Shown here: one piece after another, positions 33,248 through 41,876 of the stretch
Position numbering within the stretch: position 1 is the first letter of the stretch
How the letters are laid out: the number at the start of each line of letters is the position of its first letter
Assembly: GCA_964354215.1 (NCBI GenBank)
Contig: CAYGYT010000002.1
Location: 62,001 to 126,000 of the forward strand
DNA from: CAVRZR01 sp964354215
GTDB taxonomy: Bacteria; Actinomycetota; Coriobacteriia; Anaerosomatales; CAVRZR01
Direction of reading: 5' to 3'
Length of the DNA: 64,000 nt
Program-made: the position numbers and the translations under genes
The notes under the pieces: model-generated
Seen by the model: only the letters and a program-made list of their open reading frames with translations
The model's database searches: none
What the model was told of the DNA's origin: nothing

Positions 33248-34533
33248 ACGTAGTGGAGGACGCAGCGCAGAGCATCGACGAAGGGCGGCCGAACATCTTC
33301 GTCTCCACAAACGAGGCGATCGCCGAGATCGCGGCGGGCCACATGCTCATCGTGGTCGATGACGAGGATCGCGAGAACGAAGGCGACTTCGTCATGGCCG
33401 CCGAGAAGGTGACGCCGGAGGCAATCAACTTCATGGCCCAGCACGGACGAGGCCTCATCTGTTTGCCGATGACGGGAGAGCGACTGGACGCGCTGCGTAT
33501 CCCGCCCATGACGCAGCTCAACACCTCGGCGCAGGGCACGGCGTTCCACGTCTCGATCGGGGCGAAGGGCAAGATCACCACAGGCATCTCCGCCGCCGAC
33601 AGAGCCGCCACAGTACTCACCGCCATCGATCCGGGCACACGCCCTGAGGACATCTCCATGCCCGGCCACGTGTTCCCGCTTCGTTCGAAGCCAGGAGGGA
33701 TCCTCGAGAGAGCGGGGCACACCGAAGCCGCGGTCGACCTCGCACGTCTCGCCGGACTCGCGCCGGCTGGCGTCATCTGCGAGATCATGAACGCCGATGG
33801 CACCATGGCGCGTCGGCCTGAACTCGAGCGCGTCGCTCGCGAGCACGATCTGAAGATGGTCACCGTGGCGGAACTCATCCGCCATCGTCGGCGCACCGAG
33901 CACTTGGTCGAGAGGACCGCCGTCGTCCGGCTGCCCACGCGGCACGGTGAGTTCATCGCCCATGCCTACACCTCGCTCGTCGACGCCTCGACGCACGTGG
34001 CTTTGGTCGTAGGGGAGGTAGCAGGCAGGGACGATGTGCTCGTGCGGGTGCACTCCGAGTGCCTCACCGGCGACGTCTTCCACTCGCTTCGCTGCGACTG
34101 CGGCGACCAGCTCGAAGAGGCGATGCGACGCGTTCAAGCGGTGGGACAGGGCGTCATCCTCTACATGGTCGGCCATGAGGGACGCGGTATCGGACTCGCA
34201 AACAAGCTCAAGGCCTACGAGCTCCAGGAACTGGGCCACGATACCGTTGAGGCCAACGCGGTCCTCGGTTTCCCGGCCGACTTGCGCGACTACGGCATCG
34301 GCGCGCAGATCCTCGTCGACCTCGGACTCACATCCATGCGCCTCATGACGAACAACCCCACCAAGGTGGTTGGCCTCGAAGGCTACGGCCTGAGCGTCAC
34401 CGAACAGGTGCCGCTCGAGGTTCCCTCACGACCTGACAACATCGCGTACCTGCGCACCAAGCGCGAGAAGCTGGCGCACACCCTCCGCCTCCCGGAGACC
34501 GAAGCGCCCTCGACCGAAGGAGAGGTCCTATGA
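33244..34533 (+). CDS. ribBA: 3,4-dihydroxy-2-butanone-4-phosphate synthase / GTP cyclohydrolase II
   Basis: A 429-residue fusion. Residues ~25-220 are the RibB domain with VVDDEDRENEGDFVMAAEK (metal Glu), IPPMTQLNTS and GHVFPLRSKPGG. Residues ~225-415 are the RibA domain with HSECLTGDVFHSLRCDCGDQL-type zinc site (quoted in part: SLRCDCGDQL), YMVGHEGRGIGLANK and LMTNNPTKVVGLE. RibB makes the four-carbon unit and RibA opens GTP, so both branches to lumazine come from one protein. Start and end overlap ribE and ribH by four bases each. Confidence 0.96.
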   Translation: MNVVEDAAQSIDEGRPNIFVSTNEAIAEIAAGHMLIVVDDEDRENEGDFVMAAEKVTPEAINFMAQHGRGLICLPMTGERLDALRIPPMTQLNTSAQGTAFHVSIGAKGKITTGISAADRAATVLTAIDPGTRPEDISMPGHVFPLRSKPGGILERAGHTEAAVDLARLAGLAPAGVICEIMNADGTMARRPELERVAREHDLKMVTVAELIRHRRRTEHLVERTAVVRLPTRHGEFIAHAYTSLVDASTHVALVVGEVAGRDDVLVRVHSECLTGDVFHSLRCDCGDQLEEAMRRVQAVGQGVILYMVGHEGRGIGLANKLKAYELQELGHDTVEANAVLGFPADLRDYGIGAQILVDLGLTSMRLMTNNPTKVVGLEGYGLSVTEQVPLEVPSRPDNIAYLRTKREKLAHTLRLPETEAPSTEGEVL

Positions 34534-34997
34534 GCACGTTCGAAGGCAACCTGATCGGCACCGGGCTCAAGGTGGGCATTGTCGTGAGCCGCTTCAACGA
34601 GCTCCTGTCCTCGCGACTGCTCTCCGGCGCGATGGACGGCCTTGTGCGACACGACGTCGCCCAGACCGACATCGATGTAGCCTGGGTCCCCGGTGCGTTC
34701 GAGATCCCGCTCGTCGCGCGCCACATGGCCGCCTCGACGCGGTATGACGCGGTGCTCGCTCTCGGGGTCGTTATCCGGGGCAACACGCCGCACTTCGAGT
34801 ACGTTGCAGCCGAGGTATCGAAAGGAGTCGCCAAAGCGTCGCTCGATACCGGCGTCCCCGTCGTGTTCGGCGTTATTACGGCGGACACGATCGAGCAGGC
34901 TGTGGAACGGGCGGGCACCAAGTCCGGGAACAAGGGGTGGGCCGCTGCCGAGTCCGCAATCGAAATGGCGAACCTCGTGCGGACCCTGTCCAACTAG
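34530..34997 (+). CDS. ribH: 6,7-dimethyl-8-ribityllumazine synthase
   Basis: A 155-residue capsid-forming enzyme that joins the RibA/D and RibB products. Family motifs are VGIVVSRFNELLSSRLLSGA near 13, VPGAFEIPLVARHMA near 55 and GVVIRGNTPHFEYVA near 80 with the catalytic His; GNKGWAAAESAIEMANL ends the protein. The ATG overlaps the ribBA stop. It closes the FMN-regulated operon; a strong hairpin follows at 35041-35077. Confidence 0.96.
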   Translation: MSTFEGNLIGTGLKVGIVVSRFNELLSSRLLSGAMDGLVRHDVAQTDIDVAWVPGAFEIPLVARHMAASTRYDAVLALGVVIRGNTPHFEYVAAEVSKGVAKASLDTGVPVVFGVITADTIEQAVERAGTKSGNKGWAAAESAIEMANLVRTLSN

Positions 34998-35040
34998 ACA
35001 TACCGCACGCCCACATACCGGCTGAGCTGGCCGAAAGCGC

Positions 35041-35082
35041 GGGAGAGCCCCGGTATCCTTGCCGAATGCCGGGGCTCCCTTT
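35041..35082 (+). terminator. Terminator-like hairpin after ribH
   Basis: GAGCCCCGG at 35045-35053 pairs perfectly with CCGGGGCTC at 35069-35077 (9 bp, 15-base loop), and flanking GGGA/CCC can extend the stem past a bulge. CCTTT follows at 35078-35082. It lies about 45 bases after the ribH stop. Confidence 0.6.
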
Positions 35083-35317
35083 GCGAATCCAGTGGGCTCT
35101 CGCCACCCTGTGGCTATCAGCCATGGACCGACTCAACTCGCACCGCTCCCGTGAGAAGCGGATGCCCAACATACCAAAGCACCCAGCCCCCAACAAGCAC
35201 CGATATGTTCGATTCGACGAACGGCAGTAGAGTCGGTCTTGGCGGCACCGCTCCAAGCGCGGAGAAGGTCCTGGCGGCGCCTCGGGGCGGCGCCTAATCC
35301 GACGGACGGCACGGTGC

Positions 35318-35391
35318 TTGACACGCGCCGGACGTCTCCCTATCGTGTGGTCTCGTAGATACCTTACTAGTTTTGTAGTATTTAATACGAC
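35318..35391 (+). promoter_or_regulatory. Promoter and Rrf2-type operator of the isc cluster
   Basis: TTGACA (35318-35323) and TATCGT (35341-35346) are separated by exactly 17 bases, a near-consensus housekeeping promoter. Just downstream, over the expected start of transcription, is an AT-rich imperfect inverted repeat with TACTA (35365-35369), six bases, then TAGTA (35376-35380), in an otherwise GC-rich region, extending to ATAC near 35384-35388. Rrf2 regulators such as IscR and CymR bind repeats of this size, so autorepression of the cluster is likely. Confidence 0.7.
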
Positions 35392-35403
35392 GGGCGGCTT
35401 CCC

Positions 35404-35844
35404 ATGCGACTCACGGCAAAGAGCGAGTACGGCCTGCTGGCTGTGATCGATCTTGCCTGCGGCGCTCGTGAGGGCCCGGTGAGCGCCCGCGAGATCTCGG
35501 AGCGGCGCAACATCCCGGGCAAGTTCCTGGAGCAACTTCTCGTCTCGCTTCGCCGGGCGGGTATCGTGAGCGCCGTTCGTGGCGCGCACGGCGGGTTTGC
35601 ACTTGCGCGGGATGCACGTCTGCTCACCGTGCTCGACGTGGTTGAGGCTCTCGACGGACCACTCGAGTCCCCGGTGTGTGACGCCGAGCAGAGCGGCGGG
35701 TGTGGGCGGGGGACTTCATGCGCAGCGAGCGCGGTGTGGTGGCGCGCGACCTATGCGCTTCGGGGAGTGCTCGGATCCACCACCATTGCCGATCTGGCCA
35801 CAATGCAAGACCAACTCGACAGCGCCGAGCGCTGTCGCCTCTGA
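35404..35844 (+). CDS. iscR: Rrf2-family Fe-S-type regulator (IscR-like)
   Basis: A 146-residue winged-helix regulator. The Rrf2 helix-turn-helix is clear (MRLTAKSEYGLLAVIDLA ... IPGKFLEQLLVSLRRAGIV ... RGAHGGFAL). Three cysteines, Cys92, Cys100 and Cys106, match the positions of the IscR cluster ligands (92/98/104 in E. coli) with slightly different spacing, so an Fe-S cluster is plausible. It is the first gene after the promoter/operator at 35318-35391 and is followed 15 bases later by the cysteine desulfurase, so it probably senses Fe-S demand and controls its own operon. CymR-type cysteine sensing is an alternative, but CymR lacks these cysteines. Confidence 0.85.
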   Translation: MRLTAKSEYGLLAVIDLACGAREGPVSAREISERRNIPGKFLEQLLVSLRRAGIVSAVRGAHGGFALARDARLLTVLDVVEALDGPLESPVCDAEQSGGCGRGTSCAASAVWWRATYALRGVLGSTTIADLATMQDQLDSAERCRL

Positions 35845-35859
35845 CAGGAGCGTCGGACA

Positions 35860-37047
35860 ATGGATCGCACGGTCTACCTGGACTACGCCGCCACCACGCC
35901 TGTCGACCCGAGGGTCACCGAGACGATGCTTCCGTACTTCTCGGTGCACTTCGGCAATCCCAACAGCCTCTACGCGCTCGGGCGCGAAGCGTACCGCGCC
36001 CTCGAGCAGGCCCGCGAAGACGTCGCAGCTGGCATCAGAGCTGAACACCCGAGCGAGGTCCTCTTCACCGGAGGCGGCACCGAGTCCGACAACGCGGCGA
36101 TCATCGGAATTGCGACCAAGGCCGCACCGGATGGCGGGCACGTTGTCGTGTCGGCCTTCGAGCATCACGCCGTTCTCGAGCCTGCTCACTACCTCGAGAA
36201 GCATGGATTCGAAGTCACGTACGTCAAGCCGCGAGCCGACGGCCTGGTCCACACCGAGGACGTGCGCGCGGTCCTCCGCCCTGCCACGGTGCTCGTATCG
36301 ATCATGCACGGGAACAACGAGCTCGGCACCGTCCAGCCCATACGCGAGATCGCCGACGCCGCCCACGAGGTTGGCGCGTCAATGCACACCGACGCAGCCC
36401 AGACGCTCGGCAAGGTGCCGTTCGATGTCCGGGATCTCGGCATCGACGCCGCCTCATTCTCCGGACACAAGATCTACGGCCCCAAGGGTATCGGCGTTCT
36501 CTACTTGAAGCGCCGCACGCCGTTCGCGCCGTACCTGCTTGGCGGCGGCCAGGAGTTCAAGAAGCGCAGCGGCACCCAGAACGTGCCTGGCGCCGTCGGC
36601 CTCGCTCGCGCGCTTCAGATCATGCTCGATGAGTACCCTGTCGAGGTTCCTCGGCTCACCACGCTGCGCGACAGGATCATCACCGGCGTGACCTCATCGC
36701 TCGAGAACACCGAGGCCACCGCCAAGGGCGACCCCCGCCTCCCCAACATCGCACATCTGCTGATCAAGGGGGTCGAAGGTGAAGCGATGCTCCTCCAGCT
36801 CGATGCGAAGGGCATCGCCGTATCGACCGGCTCTGCATGTTCTTCGGGCTCACTCGAGCCGAGTCATGTGTTGCTGTCGATAGGCTGTCCTGCCGAGCTC
36901 GCTCACGGATCCCTTCGTGCGTCGGTGGGACGCCTCACCACGGCCGAGGACGTCGAGTACTTCCTCGAAGTGTTCCCGCCGATCGTCGAGCGCCTCCGGT
37001 CGATGTCGCCCGTCTACCAGAAGATGTTCGGTAGCGGAGTGAGATAG
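35860..37047 (+). CDS. iscS: Cysteine desulfurase
   Basis: A 395-residue PLP enzyme that removes sulfur from cysteine and hands it to IscU and MnmA. Features: YLDYAATTPVDPRV and FGNPNSLYALGREA at the start, SGHKIYGPKGIG with PLP lysine Lys204, and STGSACSSGSLEPSHVL with catalytic Cys327. These positions match E. coli IscS (Lys206, Cys328), and the loop before the Cys is of the long IscS/NifS class. The next genes are iscU and mnmA, two known sulfur acceptors, so one enzyme probably serves both Fe-S assembly and tRNA thiolation. Confidence 0.95.
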   Translation: MDRTVYLDYAATTPVDPRVTETMLPYFSVHFGNPNSLYALGREAYRALEQAREDVAAGIRAEHPSEVLFTGGGTESDNAAIIGIATKAAPDGGHVVVSAFEHHAVLEPAHYLEKHGFEVTYVKPRADGLVHTEDVRAVLRPATVLVSIMHGNNELGTVQPIREIADAAHEVGASMHTDAAQTLGKVPFDVRDLGIDAASFSGHKIYGPKGIGVLYLKRRTPFAPYLLGGGQEFKKRSGTQNVPGAVGLARALQIMLDEYPVEVPRLTTLRDRIITGVTSSLENTEATAKGDPRLPNIAHLLIKGVEGEAMLLQLDAKGIAVSTGSACSSGSLEPSHVLLSIGCPAELAHGSLRASVGRLTTAEDVEYFLEVFPPIVERLRSMSPVYQKMFGSGVR

Positions 37048-37126
37048 CAGCCCAGGACCGACGAGACCCGTTCGCGTGACCTCGCGGACTTCCCGCCGAG
37101 ACGACCACACGAAACCAGGAGACGAC

Positions 37127-37585
37127 GTGCTGTATTCCGAGAAGGTCATGGACCACTTCAACAACCCGCGCAACGTCGGGGTAATCGAGCAAGCCGACGG
37201 AGTGGGCGAGGTCGGCAACCCGGTGTGCGGGGACGTGATGAAGATCTCGATCAAGGTCGACGACGACAAGATCGACGACATCATGTTCCAGACACTTGGC
37301 TGCGGTGCTGCGATCGCCACATCCTCGATCGTCACCGAGATGGCGCGTGGCATGACCCTCGATGAGGCCGTGCACATCACGAAGAGACAAGTCGCCGATG
37401 AGCTCGGTGGACTGCCCCCCGCGAAGATGCACTGTTCGGTGCTTGCGACCGATGGGCTCAAAGCGGCTGTCGATGACTATCTCGTCAAGCACGGCCGCGA
37501 GCCGATCGCGGGCCCGATCCTTACGAGCGACCCGCAGTTCGACCCGCACGGGGACGACGACCACGAGCACGAGGAGCACGAGTAG
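37127..37585 (+). CDS. iscU: Fe-S cluster scaffold protein IscU/NifU-type
   Basis: A 152-residue scaffold. YSEKVMDHFNNPRNVG is the IscU N-terminus; the three ligand cysteines are in NPVCGDVMK, LGCGAAIATSS and MHCSVLA. I chose GTG 37127, 5 bases after AGGAG, which places the first residues at the canonical start; the frame upstream to 37076 is Arg-rich and not conserved-looking. The C-terminus carries an unusual ~14-residue His/Asp/Glu tail (PHGDDDHEHEEHE) that could bind metal. mnmA begins 56 bases later. Confidence 0.93.
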   Translation: MLYSEKVMDHFNNPRNVGVIEQADGVGEVGNPVCGDVMKISIKVDDDKIDDIMFQTLGCGAAIATSSIVTEMARGMTLDEAVHITKRQVADELGGLPPAKMHCSVLATDGLKAAVDDYLVKHGREPIAGPILTSDPQFDPHGDDDHEHEEHE

Positions 37586-37641
37586 GCTCTCGGCCGAGCA
37601 CCGGTCGATAGTGCACGCCACCCTGGAAGGGGCGGTCTGAC

Positions 37642-38694
37642 GTGTCGCGGGTGTTCGTCGCCATGAGCGGGGGAGTCGACTCCTCGGTGGCAGCCGCCCT
37701 GCTCGTCGAGCAGGGACACGACGTCACCGGCGTCACCATGCAGCTCTGGCCCTCCTCTGACGAAGAGGGTGGGTGCTGCTCGGTTGACGCGGTTCGCGAC
37801 GCGAAACGCGTCTGCGACCTCCTCGGCATCCCCCACTACGCGCTCAACTTCAGAGACTCGTTCGAGAGCTTCGTCGTCGCGCCCTACTGCGAGGACTACG
37901 CGAGCGGCCGCACGCCGAACCCGTGCATCGAGTGCAACGACCGCCTGAAGTTCGGCGACCTGCTCGCCAAAGCGGTCGCACAGGGTGCAGACATGCTGGC
38001 AACCGGACACTACGCTCGGATCGTCGAGACCGACTCGGGCGCTCGGCTCCTCAAGCGTGCCGTCGATCCCACGAAGGATCAGTCGTACTTCCTCTATCGT
38101 CTGACCCAGGCCCAGCTCTCGCACGTCCTCTTTCCGCTCGGCGTGCACACCAAGTCGGACGTGCGCGCGATGGCTGAACGCCTTGGACTCCACGTGCATG
38201 ACAAGCCCGAGAGCCAAGACGTGTGTTTTGCACCCGCCGGCCACGCCGAGGTCATCCGAGAACGCCGACCTGACGCGCTTGTCGCAGGCCCCATCCTCGA
38301 CGCGGAAGGCCGTGTCGTCGGTGAGCACGGCGGCCTCGCGGCCTACACCGTCGGACAGCGGCACGGACTGGGCCTCTCCGGACCCACTGGTCCGCTCTAC
38401 GTGACGGCCGTCGATCCCACGCGCAACGCGCTCATCGTCGGCCCTCACGAGACGCTCGCAGTCCGCCATATCGAAGCATCGCACGTCATCTGGCACGCGC
38501 CGTTGCGCGAGGTGCGCGTGGAGGTGCAGACGCGCTACCGCCAAAGTCCCGTCCCTGCCGACGCCGACGCTCGCGAAGACGACCTGCTGCTCGATCTGGA
38601 CCAACCTGCCTACGGCGTGGCTCCCGGCCAGGCTGTCGTATGCTATGAGCACGACCTCGTTCTAGGCGGAGGGACCATCGAGCGAACACGATGA
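37642..38694 (+). CDS. mnmA: tRNA-specific 2-thiouridylase MnmA
   Basis: A 350-residue enzyme that thiolates U34 of tRNA-Lys, -Glu and -Gln. The PP-loop is AMSGGVDSSVAAALL near the start, NPCIECNDRLKFGDLL with the first catalytic Cys lies near 94, ATGHYARI near 117, and ESQDVCFAPAGH with the second Cys near 193. TVGQRHGLGL and the C-terminal beta domain are complete. GTG 37642 fits the family start. Sulfur would come from the IscS encoded just upstream. The stop overlaps the next ATG (ATGA). The tRNA-Glu and tRNA-Gln genes in this window have CUC and CUG anticodons, so they are not its U34 substrates. Confidence 0.95.
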   Translation: MSRVFVAMSGGVDSSVAAALLVEQGHDVTGVTMQLWPSSDEEGGCCSVDAVRDAKRVCDLLGIPHYALNFRDSFESFVVAPYCEDYASGRTPNPCIECNDRLKFGDLLAKAVAQGADMLATGHYARIVETDSGARLLKRAVDPTKDQSYFLYRLTQAQLSHVLFPLGVHTKSDVRAMAERLGLHVHDKPESQDVCFAPAGHAEVIRERRPDALVAGPILDAEGRVVGEHGGLAAYTVGQRHGLGLSGPTGPLYVTAVDPTRNALIVGPHETLAVRHIEASHVIWHAPLREVRVEVQTRYRQSPVPADADAREDDLLLDLDQPAYGVAPGQAVVCYEHDLVLGGGTIERTR

Positions 38695-39497
38695 TCGACT
38701 GTCACGTGCATACAGCGCGCTGCGGACACGGTGAGGGGAGCGCCGCCGAGTACGTCGCCGCCGCGCGGAGCGCGGATATCGACATCCTCACGTTCACCGA
38801 GCACCTGCCGCTGCCTGACGCGCTCGATCCTTCCCGCGAGTACTCGATGCCGGAACGCGAGCTGGAGTTCTACCTGGACGAAGTCGCGTCGCTCTCGCGG
38901 GCTGAGGGCTCCCTGCCCGATGGGATCACCGTTCTCGCAGGTATCGAGGCGGACTGGCTCCCAGCCCATCGCGAACACGTGAAGCGGCTCCTCTCGGCAC
39001 ACCGATTCGACGTCGTCCTCGGGTCGGTGCATTTCCTCGACGGATGGGCATTCGACGATCCCGCGCTCCTGGCCCAATGGGACCGAGCCGATGTCGACGC
39101 AACGTGGGAGCGCTACTTCGACCTGCTCGTGCACGCCGCCCGGAGCGGGTCGTTCGACGTGATGGCGCATCCCGACCTCGTGAAGAAGTTCGGACATCGG
39201 CCCGGCTTCGACACCCGGGATCTGTTCGACGCGACGGCCATCGCGCTTGCCGCCGCGGGCGTGGCCATCGAAGTGAGCACGGCGGGCTTGCGCAAGCCGG
39301 TCGGGGAGATGTACCCAAGCGCGGACTTCCTTCAGGCCTGCGCGCAGGCCGGCGTCCCGACGACACTCGGCTCCGACGCGCATCGCCCCTCTGAAGTGGG
39401 ATTCGCGTTCGATGCCGCGCGCGATGCGCTCCAGACCGCGGGATACGACCATCTCGTGTACTTCGTGGATAGACAGCCGAAGGAGTACCCCTTGTGA
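38691..39497 (+). CDS. PHP-domain histidinol-phosphatase-like protein
   Basis: A 268-residue PHP hydrolase of the HisJ/HisK type. Metal-binding motifs: DCHVHTARCGHGEG at the start, TFTEHLPLP near 35, LAGIEADWLP near 85, GSVHFLDGW near 111, MAHPDLVKKF near 155 and LGSDAHRPSEVG near 225, giving the complete set of His and Asp/Glu ligands expected for a trinuclear site. In the family, HisJ removes phosphate from histidinol phosphate; hisC lies 20 kb upstream and no other his genes are seen, so the substrate is unproven. It overlaps mnmA and the Nif3 gene by four bases each. Confidence 0.82.
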   Translation: MIDCHVHTARCGHGEGSAAEYVAAARSADIDILTFTEHLPLPDALDPSREYSMPERELEFYLDEVASLSRAEGSLPDGITVLAGIEADWLPAHREHVKRLLSAHRFDVVLGSVHFLDGWAFDDPALLAQWDRADVDATWERYFDLLVHAARSGSFDVMAHPDLVKKFGHRPGFDTRDLFDATAIALAAAGVAIEVSTAGLRKPVGEMYPSADFLQACAQAGVPTTLGSDAHRPSEVGFAFDAARDALQTAGYDHLVYFVDRQPKEYPL

Positions 39498-40624
39498 GCA
39501 CGTCGACCGGGACCGATGCCGTTCGTCATCCCCGCATCTCCGATCTCGATGCGGTACTGGCGCGTGCCTTCCCTCGTGAGTGGGCCGAGGAGTGGGACCG
39601 GGTCGGCGTGCTCGCCGGCGATCCGGATCGCGCGATCACCGGCGTGCTCGTCACGCTCGATCCCACACGTTCCGCCATCGCGCGAGCCGCCGACGCAGGC
39701 GCAAACGTGCTACTCACCCACCACCCCGCGGCCCTCTCGGCGCCCGAGCGATTCCTTGCCGGACAGGGGAGCGGTGGAGTACTCTTCGCCGCGCTCGACG
39801 CGGGCGTGGCACTCGTAGCCGAACACACGAACCTCGACCGCGCGCCCGACGGGGTCGCGGCACTCCCGGCTCTCCTCGGCCTTGAGGCGCTGGGACCGGT
39901 GGAGCGATCCGCGCAGCCGATGAGCCGGATCACCGTCTACGCGCCTGCGCAGAGCGCTCAGCTGGTCGTGGATGCGATGGCAGGCGCTGGCGCCGGGCGG
40001 ATCGGAGCGTACGAGCACTGCGCCTTCACCAGCGTCGGAGTGGGAGAGTTCACCCCCGGGGATGGAGCCCGACCGCAGACGGGCGACAGGGGCCGCCCAA
40101 ACCGTGCCGACGAAGTGCGCGTCGAGATGGTGTGCGCCGTCGCGGCGACAGCGGCGGTAGTTGCCGCTGCCCGTCTCGCTCACCCGTACGAGGAGCCACT
40201 GATCGTGACCGAGAGCGTGAAGATCGCGCGCTCCTCAGCCCGGATGGGGATGCTCTGCGAGCTCGACGACAACACGACCCTCGAGGGACTCGCCGCACGT
40301 GTCAGCGCGCGTCTGCAGGTAACGCCGAGAGTGTGGGGCCGCCGGTCATCGCCGATCGCGCGGTGTGTGACGGCGACGGGTTCGGGGGGCTCGCTCATCG
40401 GCGACGCCATCGCGGCGGGAGCAGACGCCCTGATATGCGGCGAGGTGCGCTATCATGACGCCCTGAACGCCGTCGAATCTGGTCTCGCTATCATCGAGGC
40501 GGGGCACGACGTCACAGAGTGGCCGCTTGTGGGAATCCTCGCGCGCGCAGCGCTCCGGACGCCCGGCCTCGATCCGGGAATCGTGACCGCGGAGACGCCG
40601 TCGGCTGGATGGTGGACACCCTGA
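39494..40624 (+). CDS. Nif3-like dinuclear metal-centre protein (YqfO type)
   Basis: A 376-residue member of the Nif3/GTP cyclohydrolase I type 2 group, hexameric proteins with a two-metal site. Visible are EEWDRVGVLAGDP near 33, LLTHHPAALSA near 75 with metal His residues, AEHTNLDRAPDGV near 113, and the C-terminal CGEVRYHDALNAVESGLAIIEAGHDVTEWP (quoted in part: EVRYHDAL, AGHDVTEWP) carrying further ligands. The central ~100-residue insertion (ITVYAP ... YEEPLI) is the PII-like domain of the longer YqfO form. Biochemical role is uncertain. GTG 39494 overlaps the upstream stop; the next gene, a zinc-ribbon protein, is its usual neighbour. Confidence 0.88.
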   Translation: MSTSTGTDAVRHPRISDLDAVLARAFPREWAEEWDRVGVLAGDPDRAITGVLVTLDPTRSAIARAADAGANVLLTHHPAALSAPERFLAGQGSGGVLFAALDAGVALVAEHTNLDRAPDGVAALPALLGLEALGPVERSAQPMSRITVYAPAQSAQLVVDAMAGAGAGRIGAYEHCAFTSVGVGEFTPGDGARPQTGDRGRPNRADEVRVEMVCAVAATAAVVAAARLAHPYEEPLIVTESVKIARSSARMGMLCELDDNTTLEGLAARVSARLQVTPRVWGRRSSPIARCVTATGSGGSLIGDAIAAGADALICGEVRYHDALNAVESGLAIIEAGHDVTEWPLVGILARAALRTPGLDPGIVTAETPSAGWWTP

Positions 40625-40635
40625 GGGGAGCGCGC

Positions 40636-41364
40636 ATGGATGAAGCCTCGGCGCTGCTGCAACTTCAAGAGCTCGACCTCGACATTGTTCGCGCCGAGCG
40701 TGCCCTCGATGAACTGCCCGAGAAGCGAGCCATTCTCGAAGTTCGCGCGAAACGGCGAGAAGTCGAGGCCCTGCTCCACAAGGCCGACGTGCTGGTCTCC
40801 AAGCTCGACGTCGAGCTTCGCCGAACGCAAGACGAGACGACGACCGTATCGCAGAAGATAGAAGCCGAGCAGGCCAAGATCATGTCCGGCCAGATCGCAG
40901 ACCACAAACAGGTCCAGCACATCTCGCGGGAGCTCGACGGGCTCAAGCGCCGCAAGGACAAGTTGGAGATGGAGTCGCTGCAGGTAATGGAGCGCATCGA
41001 CAAAGCGAACGGCCAGAAGGTCAAGGTCGACGACGCGCTCGAACAGCTTGCCACACGAGAGGCGTCCTACGTCGAGCGCTTCAAAGAGCGCGGCGGCGAG
41101 CTGCAGACGCGCATCGCCGATGAGACCGAGCGGCGAGCCACGCTCGCGCGGGCTCTCGACCCCGCGCTGCTGGCGCGCTATGAGAGCCTCCGCGACCAGA
41201 AGGCGGGCATCGGTGTCGGCCGGCTCGTCGACGGGAGCTGTAGCGCGTGCCGGGTCGAACTGCCGGCCGGGGCCGTGTCCGCCCTGCACTCCGGCGTCGA
41301 CATCGGCGTGTGCCCCCAATGCCGCCGGCTCATTGTCGTGCGCGAAGTCCAAGCCAGCTCATGA
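40636..41364 (+). CDS. Coiled-coil zinc-ribbon protein (DUF164/C4-type)
   Basis: A 242-residue protein. Residues ~5-170 are a long coiled coil (heptad-like L/K/E pattern, LQLQELDLDIVRAERAL ... LDGLKRRKDKLEMESLQ). The C-terminal ~45 residues hold a C4 zinc ribbon, CSACRVELPAGA then VCPQCRRLIV. This family typically lies between Nif3 and RNase HI genes, as here, and may bind nucleic acid or act as a scaffold; no reaction is known. ATG 40636 follows AGGGGAG by 6 bases; an in-frame ATG at 40609 overlaps the Nif3 gene. The stop overlaps the rnhA ATG. Confidence 0.85.
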   Translation: MDEASALLQLQELDLDIVRAERALDELPEKRAILEVRAKRREVEALLHKADVLVSKLDVELRRTQDETTTVSQKIEAEQAKIMSGQIADHKQVQHISRELDGLKRRKDKLEMESLQVMERIDKANGQKVKVDDALEQLATREASYVERFKERGGELQTRIADETERRATLARALDPALLARYESLRDQKAGIGVGRLVDGSCSACRVELPAGAVSALHSGVDIGVCPQCRRLIVVREVQASS

Positions 41365-41858
41365 CAGCCTCGCCCGGGGTGTCAGAGGGGCGCGTCGCCA
41401 CCCTGAGAACCGACGGCGGCGCTCGGGGCAATCCGGGTCCGGCGGGCGCGGGATTCGTGCTTGAGGCCCAAGATGGCTCGGTGATCGCGCAAGGCGGGCG
41501 CTATCTCGGCGAGGCAACCAACAACGTCGCCGAGTACCAGGCACTCATCTGGGGCCTGGAGACGGCTCGGCAACTCAGTATAGGAAAGCTCACGGTTCTG
41601 AGCGACAGCGAACTCGTCGTTCGGCAGGTCACGGGTGTCTACCGCGTGAAGCACGAGAACTTGCGCCCGCTCTTTCTGCGCGCACTCGAGTTGCTGCGCG
41701 CATTCCCTGAGCGTGAGGTGCGGCACGTGCGCCGTGCCGAGAATGCCGCCGCCGACCGACTTGTGAACGAGGCAATCGACGTCCGCGGCCCAGTCGGTGA
41801 CGCCATCGTGCCCGCTCGGGAGGTCGGACAAACGACGCTGTTCGATTCTGATCACTGA
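41361..41858 (+). CDS. rnhA: Ribonuclease HI family protein
   Basis: A 165-residue nuclease that cuts the RNA strand of RNA-DNA hybrids. The catalytic residues are visible: Asp18 in RTDGGARGNPGPAGAG, Glu in NNVAEYQALIWGL near 55, Asp in LSDSELVVRQV near 79, and Asp in NAAADRLVNEAID near 128. The basic protrusion of E. coli RNase HI is absent, as in the short actinobacterial/archaeal-type RNase HI. A C-terminal ~20-residue tail (VPAREVGQTTLFDSDH) follows. The start overlaps the zinc-ribbon gene. Confidence 0.92.
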   Translation: MTASPGVSEGRVATLRTDGGARGNPGPAGAGFVLEAQDGSVIAQGGRYLGEATNNVAEYQALIWGLETARQLSIGKLTVLSDSELVVRQVTGVYRVKHENLRPLFLRALELLRAFPEREVRHVRRAENAAADRLVNEAIDVRGPVGDAIVPAREVGQTTLFDSDH

Positions 41859-41876
41859 GACAAGAGAGGCACCTCG

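Larger units (their letters stand above)
34998..35403 (+). other. Intergenic region between rib and isc clusters
   Basis: No well-supported protein gene lies here. It holds the terminator-like hairpin at 35041-35082, an open frame of at most 54 codons (35067-35230) that starts inside that hairpin and is doubtful, a GGCGGCGCC-type short inverted repeat near 35272-35295, and the promoter/operator of the iscR-like gene at 35318-35391. Confidence 0.6.

Noticed and set aside
35067..35230. 54-codon open frame after ribH
   Set aside because: It begins in the loop of the terminator hairpin, has no ribosome-binding site and no similarity I recognise. A shorter frame from ATG 35123 is equally weak.
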